25,810 nucleotides of DNA, taken from contig NZ_CALBSN010000160.1 of the NCBI RefSeq assembly GCF_937967675.1, forward strand, positions 1 to 25,810. The letters are read 5' to 3'. A model generated the notes under the pieces. That model did not search any database and had not been told where the DNA came from. It saw only the letters and a program-made list of their open reading frames with translations. The position numbers and the translations under genes are program-made. Source of the DNA: an uncultured Flavobacterium sp. (GTDB lineage: Bacteria > Bacteroidota > Bacteroidia > Flavobacteriales > Flavobacteriaceae). This document shows positions 6,457 to 14,698 of this stretch, one piece after another. Position 1 is the stretch's first letter. Each line of letters opens with the position of its first letter.

Positions 6457-7300
6457 ATATTTTTATTTTGATAGTTCTAGAAAAAAATTCTTGTGGGTGT
6501 AATAAATTAATCCCTTCTTTTTCAAAAATATTTCCATTATGATTTACGTTGTCTGCTAAACCACACCAAGGTTCTATACACAAAAATGGAGCGTTAGGTT
6601 TGGTCCAAATTCCTAAATAGGGAAATCCTTCAAACTGAACGGAAAGAACAGGTTCATTCTTTTTTAAAAGTGTTAGTTTGTTTGATTGTAAATGTTTGAA
6701 AACCAAAGCATCTTTTTCAAAAAGCGAATAGTTTAAATTAATCTGTCCATTTTCTGAATTTATTTTTCTGAATGAATTGCTAAATTGCTCGTTATCCAAT
6801 TCATATGATGTAAATTCTTCGGTTTGGTTAAATTTCAAAGAATAATCAGAAAATGAATTTTCAATTGCAAATGCTGGATGAGATCCAATAGAAAAAGGCA
6901 TCGTTACTTGCGATTTGTTTTCAACGGAATACTTCATTTTTAATTCATTTCCGTCCAATTCATATTCCAACTGCAATTGAAATTCAAACGGATAATTTTT
7001 TAAAGTTTCGGAATTACTGTCTAATACAAAAATTATGGAGTTTTCTGTTTTATTCAGAATTTGAAATTCGAAATTTCTGGCAAAACCGTGACGTGGGAGT
7101 TCGTAAGTCTTACCATCGTACTTGTAAGAATCATTTTTTAAGCGACCTACAATAGGAAATAAAATAGGTGAAGTTTTATTCCAATAAGTATCATCAACTG
7201 TCCAAATGCAGTTTTGGTTGTCTTTTTCCAATCGAATTAATTCGGCACCTATTGTATCAATTGATGCTGAAATTTTGTTATTTGTTATAGTTACAATCAT
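6455..7300 (-). CDS. Aldose 1-epimerase family protein (LacX type)
   Basis: Protein of 281 residues with the galactose mutarotase fold: a beta-sandwich that interconverts anomers of sugars or sugar phosphates. Seen motifs are GAELIRLEK near residue 18, SPILFPIVGRLKND near 44, LPRHGFARNFEF near 68, the GSHPAFAIE motif near 143 with the catalytic His, and FLCIEPWCGLAD near 240 with the conserved acidic residue. The order and spacing match the LacX branch, not classical GalM, which is longer. No signal peptide is present, so it is cytosolic. Its ATG overlaps the stop of the GNAT gene by 4 bases, implying coupled translation. The natural sugar is unknown. Confidence 0.88.
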   Translation of the reverse strand: MIVTITNNKISASIDTIGAELIRLEKDNQNCIWTVDDTYWNKTSPILFPIVGRLKNDSYKYDGKTYELPRHGFARNFEFQILNKTENSIIFVLDSNSETLKNYPFEFQLQLEYELDGNELKMKYSVENKSQVTMPFSIGSHPAFAIENSFSDYSLKFNQTEEFTSYELDNEQFSNSFRKINSENGQINLNYSLFEKDALVFKHLQSNKLTLLKKNEPVLSVQFEGFPYLGIWTKPNAPFLCIEPWCGLADNVNHNGNIFEKEGINLLHPQEFFSRTIKIKI

Positions 7301-7857
7301 TTGTTGAAATTTCGTTTTAACAAGCCATAAATTACGGTATCCGTAAATTCGTTATTGTAATAAAAGTTTTCTTTAAAATGAGCTTCTTTTTCAAAACCAT
7401 TTTTTTGTAAAACGCGTTCCGAAGCAATATGTCTAGAATCGATAACAGCCTCGATAGAATGAAAATTTAAAGTGTTGAAAGCAAAATTCAATAAGGTTTT
7501 CACGGCTTCTGTAACGTAACCTTTTCCATTGTGTTCAGGTAAAATCATGTAGCCTAATTCGGTTCTGAAATGTTCAGGTTGGGTTCTGTAAAACCCCATG
7601 AGTCCTATACATTTATCGCTTCCTTTTTCAGTAACTGCCCAATTGATGTCTAAATTTTCGTCAATTTTGTCATTAATCAATTTGATATGTGCCAAAGCGC
7701 CTTCAATATCTGTAGTTAAAGGTCTTGGAATAAATTTCATGATTTCTGGATTACTTCTAAGTGCAAAAATTTCAGGAGCATCAGCATCTATTAATCTTCT
7801 AAAGTGTAATCGTTCTGATTCTAATATTGGGAAAGGAGAGAAGTTAAGTTGTAACAT
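7297..7857 (-). CDS. GNAT family N-acetyltransferase (RimJ/RimL type)
   Basis: Protein of 186 residues that should transfer an acetyl group from acetyl-CoA to an amine. It begins with the typical LESERLHFRRLIDADAPEIF and carries GYMILPEHNGKGYVTEAVKT, where the NGKGYV loop binds the CoA pyrophosphate, then the RHIASERVLQKNGFEKEAHF motif that marks the RimJ/RimL-like (Acetyltransf_3) branch. The substrate may be a ribosomal protein N-terminus, an amino acid or a small molecule; the sequence does not say. It lies 29 bases after yjdF and overlaps the epimerase by 4 bases, placing it in the middle of a minus-strand operon. Confidence 0.9.
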   Translation of the reverse strand: MLQLNFSPFPILESERLHFRRLIDADAPEIFALRSNPEIMKFIPRPLTTDIEGALAHIKLINDKIDENLDINWAVTEKGSDKCIGLMGFYRTQPEHFRTELGYMILPEHNGKGYVTEAVKTLLNFAFNTLNFHSIEAVIDSRHIASERVLQKNGFEKEAHFKENFYYNNEFTDTVIYGLLKRNFNK

Positions 7858-7886
7858 TATTTTTTATTTGAGTTTTGTTATTGAGC

Positions 7887-8486
7887 TTAAATTTTTTCTT
7901 GAATTGCCTTGTCTTGTTTTTTACTGAAGAAAATCAGCATACAAATGGCACCAATGGTAGCATACAGCATATCGGATTGTGTGTCCCAAATGTAACCTTG
8001 CGTTCCTAAAAAGGCATCACCACCTTCGCCAGTACATAAAGAAACTCCCCATTCTAGCCATTCATAAGCGGCACTTATTGCTAAACAAACTCCAACAATG
8101 ATGAAGTTGAAAAAACTCTTGTTAGAAATAACATTTTTACGAATGAATAATTCTCGCACAATCAAAGCAGGAACAAAGCCTTGTGCAAAATGTCCCACTT
8201 TATCGTAGTTGTTTCGAGTTTGATGAAACGTTTCTTTTATCCATTCAAAAGGTGGAACTTCAGCGTACGTATAATGTCCGCCAAGAAATAAGATGTAGCA
8301 ATGAATTAGAATGAAGAAATACGTGAAATTGGTAAATTGAAAGCGTTTAAAGGTGAATGCTAAAATCGCAAACCCAATTACAGCAGGTAAAACTTCTAAA
8401 AACCAAGTAAAATATTCTTTTGGATAAATTCCAGAAACTACTAAACCTACAAAGAATAATAGTGTATAAAGTTGTAGTTTTTTCAT
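7887..8486 (-). CDS. YjdF/DUF2238 inner membrane protein
   Basis: Integral membrane protein of 199 residues with about six hydrophobic helices. The family signature is visible in the middle: GGHYTYAEVPPFEWI, then RNNYDKVGHFAQGFVPALIVRE, and near the end AAYEWLEWGVSLCTGEG with GTQGYIWDTQSDMLYATIGA. The conserved His, Asp and Glu residues in these loops suggest an enzymatic or metal-binding site, but no activity is established for the family. Its start directly abuts the stop of the DUF4199 gene, so the two are surely cotranscribed and may be cotranslated. The family call is strong; the role is unknown. Confidence 0.9.
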   Translation of the reverse strand: MKKLQLYTLLFFVGLVVSGIYPKEYFTWFLEVLPAVIGFAILAFTFKRFQFTNFTYFFILIHCYILFLGGHYTYAEVPPFEWIKETFHQTRNNYDKVGHFAQGFVPALIVRELFIRKNVISNKSFFNFIIVGVCLAISAAYEWLEWGVSLCTGEGGDAFLGTQGYIWDTQSDMLYATIGAICMLIFFSKKQDKAIQEKI

Positions 8487-8990
8487 TTAGTTAATTTGCT
8501 TTTTCTTTAAAATTAATGCACTTACAAATGAAAATACAATTCCTAATGGTAATATTTCCATATAAGTTAGTAATATAACCATAATTGGACTTTTATACAT
8601 TTCTTTAAAGGAATTCATATCTTCGGTTACTTGAGCCACTTCATCTGGACTTGCTTTTGCAATCGCCATATCTGTATAATGTTCTGCGAAATTTGGGAAG
8701 AAATTATAAAAGATAATTAGCCAAACTATCACATAAATGGTTGAAATAATTAACGTAATCCAAAAACCTGTAAGGAAACCTTTTCCTAGAGAAATGGAAC
8801 CATTATTTGCTTCTCTTTGTTGTTTAATTCCTGTCACTACAAAGAAAAAAGCTAGAAGCATCCCTGCAAATCCAATCATCATACTCACTTCTTTCTCAGG
8901 ATTAGCTTTCATATAAGCCGTTATAAAGATAAGCAATGCAGAAACAATAATGCTTCCAAATAATCCTTTTTTTAAAATAATGTTGTTCAT
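8487..8990 (-). CDS. DUF4199 domain-containing membrane protein
   Basis: Protein of 167 residues with four hydrophobic helices at roughly 10-27, 37-55, 70-95 and 135-160. A soluble loop between helices three and four carries the acidic stretch ASPDEVAQVTEDMNSFKEMY. The pattern (short N-terminus, helix pair ending GIKQQREANNGSISLGKGF, long loop, last helix) is that of DUF4199, a family largely confined to Bacteroidetes and without known function. It is the first gene of the run DUF4199-yjdF-GNAT-epimerase, with its own TAnnTTTG box in the 38-base gap after the MFS gene. Confidence 0.82.
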   Translation of the reverse strand: MNNIILKKGLFGSIIVSALLIFITAYMKANPEKEVSMMIGFAGMLLAFFFVVTGIKQQREANNGSISLGKGFLTGFWITLIISTIYVIVWLIIFYNFFPNFAEHYTDMAIAKASPDEVAQVTEDMNSFKEMYKSPIMVILLTYMEILPLGIVFSFVSALILKKKQIN

Positions 8991-9014
8991 GATGATTAGT
9001 TTTGGTTAGTTAAT

Positions 9015-9022
9015 CAAATTTA
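9015..9022 (-). promoter_or_regulatory. Candidate -7 box for the DUF4199 operon
   Basis: TAAATTTG on the minus strand fits TAnnTTTG, 24 bases before the ATG. The -33 region would fall inside the end of the MFS gene, and no TTTG is seen there. Read-through from the MFS gene is equally possible. Confidence 0.35.
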
Positions 9023-9028
9023 ATGAAA

Positions 9029-10273
9029 TTATTCATTGAAATCTAAATCCTTATTATGCGTTTCCGAAATAGTTAAAGTAGAGTAGATTCCTAATGCAAA
9101 AGCAAAGAAACCTACTATGGCAGCAGCAGCAATAACACCGTTATTCACTTTTAATCCATCAAAAGCTAATAACATTATAGGAACTAATCCTCGAACCATA
9201 TTAGGAATAGTAGTGGTTGCTGTGCTTCTGATGTTTGTTCCAAATTGTTCTGCTCCAACGGTTACAAACATGGCCCAATAGCCAGTGCCTAATCCTAACC
9301 AAGCACAATAGAAGTAGTACATGTTTTCTGATTTGGTTCCTCCAAAAAGCATTAAAACAACTCCTATAATGGTGAATAACATCATATAAAAAATCGCTTT
9401 TTTTCGAGAATGCAGCCAATGCGAAATGAAACCACTTGCAAAATCTCCAATAGAAATTCCAACATACGCCCACATAATAGCCTTTCCAGGTTGAATATTT
9501 TCAATTTCCATAACTACAGCAAATTGATTCGCCATCACCGCTAAAATTCCGATGCAAAACCAAGTAGGTAAGCCAATGGCAATGCATTTCATGTATTTCA
9601 CGAAACGATTCCAATTGGTAAAAAATGAAAAGAAATTTCCTTTTTTGATACCTGAATCATGTTTGATGTCGTTATAAATTTCAGATTCTGCGACACTGAT
9701 TCGCAATACCAAAAGCATTAATCCTAATCCGCCGCCAATGAAATAAGCTATTGTCCAATCACCAGCTAATTCAACTGTTAATTGGGCTACAACAGCTCCA
9801 AGTAATCCAAATCCTGCCACAATTGAAGTTCCAATAGCGCGCAATTGTTTGGGTAAAGATTCGGAAACTAAAGTAATTCCAGCACCGAGTTCACCTGCTA
9901 AACCAATTCCTGCAATGAATCGCAACCATGCGTATAACATGGTTTTATCTTCAACTGGAAAATGAGGCAAAAATCCGCAAGCAATGTTCGCTAAAGAATA
10001 CACTAAAATGGAACCAAACAAAACGGAAAGTCTTCCTTTTTTATCGCCCAAAACGCCCCAAAGAATTCCGCCTAAAAGCAAACCTACCATTTGGTAATTC
10101 AGAATCATGGTTCCGGCCGTATCCACATCTAAATTCATATCTTTTAAGCTGGGAACACGAACAATTCCAAAAAGCAGTAAATCGTAAATATCTACAAAGT
10201 AGCCTAAAGCTGCTACAATTACTGGAAACGATAATAAATGTTTTAGTTTTTCTTGGGTTGTAAATTCTTTCAT
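9029..10273 (-). CDS. MFS transporter
   Basis: Protein of 414 residues with the 12-helix layout of the major facilitator superfamily in the inner membrane. The N-terminal part has ALGYFVDIYDLLLFGIVRVP in helix 1. The loop 2-3 signature reads GVLGDKKGRLSVLFGS, the classical motif A, followed by RFIAGIGLAGELGAGITLVSE and ESLPKQLRAIGTSIVAGFG. The Asp in helix 1 and the GELGAG motif are typical of the metabolite:proton symporter branch that includes transporters for aromatic acids, dicarboxylates and sialic acid. The substrate cannot be read from the sequence, and no catabolic genes flank it closely. It lies between the DUF4199 operon and the clpB terminator and seems to be transcribed alone or as the first gene of that operon. 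Confidence 0.9.
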   Translation of the reverse strand: MKEFTTQEKLKHLLSFPVIVAALGYFVDIYDLLLFGIVRVPSLKDMNLDVDTAGTMILNYQMVGLLLGGILWGVLGDKKGRLSVLFGSILVYSLANIACGFLPHFPVEDKTMLYAWLRFIAGIGLAGELGAGITLVSESLPKQLRAIGTSIVAGFGLLGAVVAQLTVELAGDWTIAYFIGGGLGLMLLVLRISVAESEIYNDIKHDSGIKKGNFFSFFTNWNRFVKYMKCIAIGLPTWFCIGILAVMANQFAVVMEIENIQPGKAIMWAYVGISIGDFASGFISHWLHSRKKAIFYMMLFTIIGVVLMLFGGTKSENMYYFYCAWLGLGTGYWAMFVTVGAEQFGTNIRSTATTTIPNMVRGLVPIMLLAFDGLKVNNGVIAAAAIVGFFAFALGIYSTLTISETHNKDLDFNE

Positions 10274-10289
10274 TGGGTTGCATTTGTTT

Positions 10290-10297
10290 CAAAAATA
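10290..10297 (-). promoter_or_regulatory. Candidate -7 box for the MFS transporter gene
   Basis: TATTTTTG on the minus strand fits TAnnTTTG, 16 bases before the ATG at 10273. No TTTG is seen at the -33 distance. It lies just downstream of the clpB terminator, as a fresh promoter would. Confidence 0.4.
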
Positions 10298-10320
10298 GAA
10301 AAATAATTGGTTATCAGATA

Positions 10321-10358
10321 AAAAAAGAAACACCGATTCAAAATTGAACCGGTGTTTC
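10321..10358 (-). terminator. Intrinsic terminator after clpB
   Basis: GAAACACCG (10327-10335) pairs with CGGTGTTTC (10350-10358). After one mismatch the inner arms TTCAA and TTGAA continue the stem to a 2-base loop. On the minus strand the hairpin is followed by T6 (10326-10321), so it ends clpB transcription. Confidence 0.9.
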
Positions 10359-10417
10359 CCAAACTAAAACAAACTTAACCCATTATAAACCCATGGATTG
10401 GGGTATGTTTTGTGAAT

Positions 10418-13021
10418 TTATTTTACCAATTCACTTTGATTTCTAAATACTAATTGACCGTCAAAACTATCTAATAGAATAATGCTATCAGTAGTCACTT
10501 TTCCTGCTAAAATTTCTTTCGAAAGTTGGTTTAACACTTCACGTTGAATTACACGTTTCACGGGTCTTGCTCCAAATTGCGGATCGTATCCTTTTTCTGC
10601 TAAATACGCTACTGCTTCTGGAGTGGCATCCATAGTAATGTGTTGTTGAGCTAACATTTTAATCACACTTTTCAATTGCAATCCAACAATTTCTTTAATG
10701 TTTTTATCGGTTAACGGTGTAAACATTACGATTTCATCGATACGGTTTATGAACTCAGGTCTAACGGTTTGTTTTAATAAGCCTAGAACTTCTGTTTTTG
10801 CCGCTTCGGTTGCTGCTTCAATTCCACCTTTTAAATTCTCGAATTTCTCTTGAATTATTTGACTTCCCATATTTGAAGTCATGATAATAATGGTGTTTTT
10901 GAAATCCGCCATACGACCTTTGTTATCGGTCAATCGACCTTCATCCAAAACTTGTAATAAAATATTAAACGTATCTGGATGTGCTTTTTCAATTTCGTCT
11001 AATAATACCACTGAATACGGTTTTCTTCTTACGGCTTCTGTCAATTGTCCACCTTCATCATAACCTACATATCCTGGAGGCGCACCAACTAATCGGCTTA
11101 CCGCATGACGTTCTTGATATTCACTCATATCAATTCGGGTCATCGCATTTTCATCGTCGAATAAATATTCGGCTAATGCTTTTGCTAATTCGGTTTTACC
11201 AACACCTGTAGTTCCTAAGAATAAGAACGAACCAATTGGTTTTTTTGCATCTTGTAAACCAGCACGACTTCTTTTAACGGCGTCACTAATGGCTTCAATT
11301 GCTTCTTCTTGTCCAACTACTCTTCGATGTAACTCATCTTCTAATTTGAGCAGTTTTTCTCTTTCACTTTGAAGCATTTTAGTTACTGGAATTCCTGTCC
11401 ATTTGGCTACCACTTCTGCGATATCGTCATGCGTAACTTCTTCTTTGATTAGAGAATTACCAGCTTGATTTTCTGCTAATTGTGTTTGTAAAGCATCTAA
11501 ACGTTCTTGTGCTTCTTTTATTTTTCCATAACGGATTTCAGCTACTTTTCCGTAATCTCCATTTCTTTCGGCTTGTTCGGCTTCAATTTTAAAATCTTCA
11601 ATTTCTAATTTTACCGACTGAATGTTATCTACAACATCTTTTTCTGATTTCCATTTGGTGAAAATTTCGTTGCGTTCTTCTTTTAAATTCGCTAAATCTA
11701 AACCAAGAACTTTCAACTTAGTTTCATCATTCTCACGTTTGATGGCTTCAATTTCGATTTCCAACTGCATAATTTTTCTATCCAAAACGTCTAATTCTTC
11801 AGGTTTTGAATTGATTTCCATACGCAATTTTGAAGCCGCTTCGTCCATTAAGTCAATCGCTTTATCTGGTAAGAAACGATTCGTAATGTAACGTTGTGAG
11901 AGTTCTACCGCAGCAATAATTGCATCGTCTTTGATACGAACTTTATGATGCGCTTCATATTTTTCTTTGATACCTCGTAAAATTGAAATTGCACTTTCAG
12001 TATCAGGTTCGTCGATATTTACTTTTTGGAAACGTCTTTCAAGCGCTTTATCTTTTTCGAAATATTTTTGATATTCATCTAAAGTCGTAGCTCCAATCGC
12101 ACGTAATTCACCACGAGCTAGAGCAGGTTTTAAGATGTTAGCCGCATCCATAGCGCCTTCACCACCACCAGCACCCACTAAGGTGTGAATTTCGTCAATA
12201 AAAAGTACAATATCACCTTCAGCAGAAGTAACTTCTTTTACTACGGCTTTCAAACGTTCTTCAAATTCTCCTTTATATTTCGCACCAGCAATTAAAGCAC
12301 CCATATCTAAAGAATAAACAATTTTATCTTTTAGATTTTCCGGAACGTCGCCGTCAACAATTCGATGTGCTAAACCTTCTGCAATAGCTGTTTTACCAAC
12401 ACCTGGCTCTCCAATTAACATCGGATTGTTTTTGGTTCTTCGAGTTAGGATTTGTAAAACCCTACGAATTTCTTCATCGCGACCAATAACTGGGTCTAAT
12501 TTGCCAGTACGTGCTAATTCGTTAAGGTTTTTAGCATATTTATTCAAAGAATTGTATGTTTCTTCTGCTGATGCTGAGGTTACGCGTTCGCCTTTACGAA
12601 TTTCCGCTATAGCGGTTTCTAATCCTTTTTCGGTTACCCCTTGGTCTTTTAGAATTTGGGCTACTTTACTTTTCGATTTGAAAATAGCTAAGATTAAATG
12701 TTCGATTGAAACATATTCATCGCTCATTTTTTTAGCAATGATATTGGCTTCATTCAAAGCTGTTGAAGCATCTCGAGAAAGCATGATTTCACCTCCCGAA
12801 ACTTTAGGAAAGCTTTGTAAAGTACTATCCAATACTTTTTTAAATAACTCCACATTTACATTCAATTTTTTTAGAATGAAAGGAGTTACATTTTCGTCAA
12901 CTTCCAATATACCTTTGAAAATGTGTTCATTTTCCAGTTGTTGGTGTTCGAATTCTTGTGCAAGTTGCTGTGCTTGTTGCAATGCTTCTTGCGATTTAAT
13001 AGTTAAATTTTTTAAGTTCAT
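10418..13021 (-). CDS. clpB: ATP-dependent disaggregase ClpB
   Basis: Hsp100 chaperone of 867 residues, the usual ClpB length. It threads aggregated proteins through a hexameric pore with the help of DnaK. The order is as expected: an N-domain (1-150) with two Clp-N repeats; a first AAA+ domain with Walker A GEPGVGKT near residue 203 and Walker B VLFIDEIHT; a coiled-coil middle domain (about 405-530) whose presence separates ClpB from ClpA/ClpC; and a second AAA+ domain with GTTGVGKT near 603, the pore loop GAPPGYVGY and Walker B VVLLDEIEKAHP. The C-terminal domain holds FGARPVKRVIQ. It is monocistronic with a hairpin terminator. The 230-base upstream region lacks a clear TAnnTTTG box, so it may use another sigma factor or a heat-shock regulator. 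Confidence 0.98.
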   Translation of the reverse strand: MNLKNLTIKSQEALQQAQQLAQEFEHQQLENEHIFKGILEVDENVTPFILKKLNVNVELFKKVLDSTLQSFPKVSGGEIMLSRDASTALNEANIIAKKMSDEYVSIEHLILAIFKSKSKVAQILKDQGVTEKGLETAIAEIRKGERVTSASAEETYNSLNKYAKNLNELARTGKLDPVIGRDEEIRRVLQILTRRTKNNPMLIGEPGVGKTAIAEGLAHRIVDGDVPENLKDKIVYSLDMGALIAGAKYKGEFEERLKAVVKEVTSAEGDIVLFIDEIHTLVGAGGGEGAMDAANILKPALARGELRAIGATTLDEYQKYFEKDKALERRFQKVNIDEPDTESAISILRGIKEKYEAHHKVRIKDDAIIAAVELSQRYITNRFLPDKAIDLMDEAASKLRMEINSKPEELDVLDRKIMQLEIEIEAIKRENDETKLKVLGLDLANLKEERNEIFTKWKSEKDVVDNIQSVKLEIEDFKIEAEQAERNGDYGKVAEIRYGKIKEAQERLDALQTQLAENQAGNSLIKEEVTHDDIAEVVAKWTGIPVTKMLQSEREKLLKLEDELHRRVVGQEEAIEAISDAVKRSRAGLQDAKKPIGSFLFLGTTGVGKTELAKALAEYLFDDENAMTRIDMSEYQERHAVSRLVGAPPGYVGYDEGGQLTEAVRRKPYSVVLLDEIEKAHPDTFNILLQVLDEGRLTDNKGRMADFKNTIIIMTSNMGSQIIQEKFENLKGGIEAATEAAKTEVLGLLKQTVRPEFINRIDEIVMFTPLTDKNIKEIVGLQLKSVIKMLAQQHITMDATPEAVAYLAEKGYDPQFGARPVKRVIQREVLNQLSKEILAGKVTTDSIILLDSFDGQLVFRNQSELVK

Positions 13022-13250
13022 TTTTTAGTTGTTGTCGAGTTGGGGATTCGTTTTTATTTTCAATTTAATGATTTTGAAAGGAGTACTGCAATTGGTATTC
13101 CAATGCTTAAATCAAGACAAAATGACTGATAAAACTCCGAAAACCATATAAATTTACGACATAATGTCTTAAAGTACAGCTGAAATTCAATTTTTTTGAT
13201 AAAATGTCGTGAATAATCGATGAATGAAAATGGGAAAGTTTTAAGCAAAA
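13022..13250. other. clpB upstream region with GACATAATGTC dyad and related half-site
   Basis: No credible gene is seen here. GACATAATGTC (13158-13168) is a perfect 11-base palindrome. A further ATGTCG occurs at 13204-13209, so the word CGACAT is present in each of two places 40-50 bases apart. No standard -7 box was found in the minus direction. The position, about 140 bases upstream of clpB, suits a stress-control element, but this is only inferred. Confidence 0.35.
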
Positions 13251-13278
13251 AAAACTCCGAAAATAACTTTCGGAGTTT
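13245..13278 (-). terminator. Intrinsic terminator after fahA
   Basis: AAACTCCGAAA (13252-13262) pairs perfectly with TTTCGGAGTTT (13268-13278) over a 5-base loop. On the minus strand the stem leads into a T-run (complement of the A-run at 13247-13254). It lies 21 bases after the fahA stop. Confidence 0.9.
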
Positions 13279-13299
13279 CTAATATTTTTGGGTTTAATT

Positions 13300-14586
13300 T
13301 TAAAACTTCAAATCAATAGCAGGTAATAATTTACTTGAAACTTCACCAAAACCAATTCTTAAATTTCCTTTTTGGCAATATCCTCTAACAATAACGGTAT
13401 CATTATCGTTGATGAATTTACGTTCAGACCCATCCTTCATTTTTAATGGTTTTTGACCGCCCCAAGTTAACTCTAACATCGACCCGAAAGAATCTTCTGT
13501 TGGGCCAGAAATTGTTCCACTTCCCATCATATCGCCTGAGTTTACTCTACAGCCATTAATGGTATGATGAGCCAATTGTTGTGCCATTGACCAATACATG
13601 TACTTAAAGTTAGAACGTGAAACTACAGTTTCTTCTGAATTTTCCGGTTTTATTAAAACTTCCAAATTGATATCAAATGCCTTTTCACCTTTTTGTTTTA
13701 AATAAGGAAGCGGTTCTGGAGATTGCTCAGGACCTTTTGTTCTAAAAGGCTCTAAAGCATCCATGGTTACAATCCAAGGTGAAATAGACGAAGCAAAGTT
13801 TTTCGCTAAGAAAGGTCCAAGTGGCACATATTCCCATTTTTGGATATCACGCGCACTCCAGTCGTTAAATAAAACCATTCCGAAGATATGTTCTTCTGCT
13901 TCTTCAACTGGAATTGGTTCTCCCATTAAATTCGCATCAGTAGTAATAAAAGCAGTTTCTAATTCAAAATCTACTAATCTTGAAGGACCAAAAACAGGAG
14001 TAGTTTCTCCATTTGGTAACGTTTGCCCATAAGGTCTGTGAACTGGAATTCCTGAAGGAACAATCGTAGAACTTCTTCCATGATAACCTACTGGAATGTG
14101 TAACCAGTTTGGTAACAATGCATTTTCTGGGTCACGGAACATTTTTCCTACGTTTGTAGCGTGCTCTTTTGAACTGTAAAAATCGGTGTAATCTCCAATT
14201 TGAACCGGTAAAAGCATTTCGATGTCTTCCACTTTAAAGATTACAACTTCTCTGTGATTTTTATTGTCTCTTAAGGTTGGATTGGTTTCATCGAAAAGTT
14301 CAGCTAAGCGATTTCTAACCAAACGCCATGTTTTTTTTCCGTCAGAAATAAAATCGTTTAAAGTGTCTTGCATGAACATATCATCAGTAAGTTCAATGCC
14401 TTCGAAATATCCTAATTGTTGTAAAGCCCCCATGTCGATGGCGCAATTTCCAATTCTTGTTCCAATAGTGATTACATCTTCTTTTGTAATGAAAACACCA
14501 AAAGGAATGTTTTGAATTGGGAAGTCGCTATTTTCAGGAACTGGAATCCACGATTTTCTATTTGGATCGTTTGCTATATTTGGCAT
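13300..14586 (-). CDS. fahA: Fumarylacetoacetase
   Basis: Last enzyme of tyrosine and phenylalanine breakdown; it hydrolyses 4-fumarylacetoacetate to fumarate and acetoacetate in the cytosol. The length of 428 residues matches the family. It begins with an N-terminal SH3-like domain (SWIPVPENSDFPIQNIPFGVF). In the catalytic domain the metal ligands are visible as the Asp in IGDYTDFYSS, the two Glu in VDFELETAFIT and the Asp in NDWSARDIQKWEY. The catalytic His follows in KEHATNVG. The motifs GYHGRSSTIVPSG and NSGDMMGSGTISGP are also typical. It is monocistronic, with a textbook promoter and terminator. The acetoacetate and the tyrosine pathway give a loose metabolic link to the hydroxyacyl-CoA dehydrogenase at the left end, but they are far apart. 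Confidence 0.96.
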   Translation of the reverse strand: MPNIANDPNRKSWIPVPENSDFPIQNIPFGVFITKEDVITIGTRIGNCAIDMGALQQLGYFEGIELTDDMFMQDTLNDFISDGKKTWRLVRNRLAELFDETNPTLRDNKNHREVVIFKVEDIEMLLPVQIGDYTDFYSSKEHATNVGKMFRDPENALLPNWLHIPVGYHGRSSTIVPSGIPVHRPYGQTLPNGETTPVFGPSRLVDFELETAFITTDANLMGEPIPVEEAEEHIFGMVLFNDWSARDIQKWEYVPLGPFLAKNFASSISPWIVTMDALEPFRTKGPEQSPEPLPYLKQKGEKAFDINLEVLIKPENSEETVVSRSNFKYMYWSMAQQLAHHTINGCRVNSGDMMGSGTISGPTEDSFGSMLELTWGGQKPLKMKDGSERKFINDNDTVIVRGYCQKGNLRIGFGEVSSKLLPAIDLKF

Positions 14587-14623
14587 ATTTGTATTGTTAG
14601 TTTGTTGTTGAAAAATTATGAAT

Positions 14624-14654
14624 CAAATATAAAATTATCTAGCAATGTAACAAA
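14624..14654 (-). promoter_or_regulatory. Full Bacteroidetes promoter for fahA
   Basis: On the minus strand TTTG (14654-14651) is followed after exactly 19 bases by TATATTTG (14631-14624), the ideal -33/-7 arrangement for the Bacteroidetes primary sigma factor. The -7 box ends 37 bases before the fahA ATG. It is the best promoter match in the window. Confidence 0.8.
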
Positions 14655-14663
14655 CCTTTTTCG

Positions 14664-14671
14664 TAATTTTG
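14664..14671 (+). promoter_or_regulatory. Candidate -7 box for glyA
   Basis: TAATTTTG fits TAnnTTTG and ends 27 bases before the glyA ATG. No TTTG is present at the -33 distance. It lies back to back with the fahA promoter, only 9 bases beyond its -33 box. Confidence 0.5.
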
Positions 14672-14698
14672 ACCTAATTTTAACGAATATTTATTGCA

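Noticed and set aside
12426..13028. A 200-codon plus-strand frame opposite clpB
   Set aside because: It is the antisense shadow of the well-conserved ClpB N-terminal part. Its Cys/Ser-rich translation is typical of antisense frames.
13060..13248. A 62-codon minus-strand reading frame between clpB and fahA
   Set aside because: It covers the clpB control region, the dyad and the edge of the terminator, and has no recognisable protein pattern. Treated as chance.
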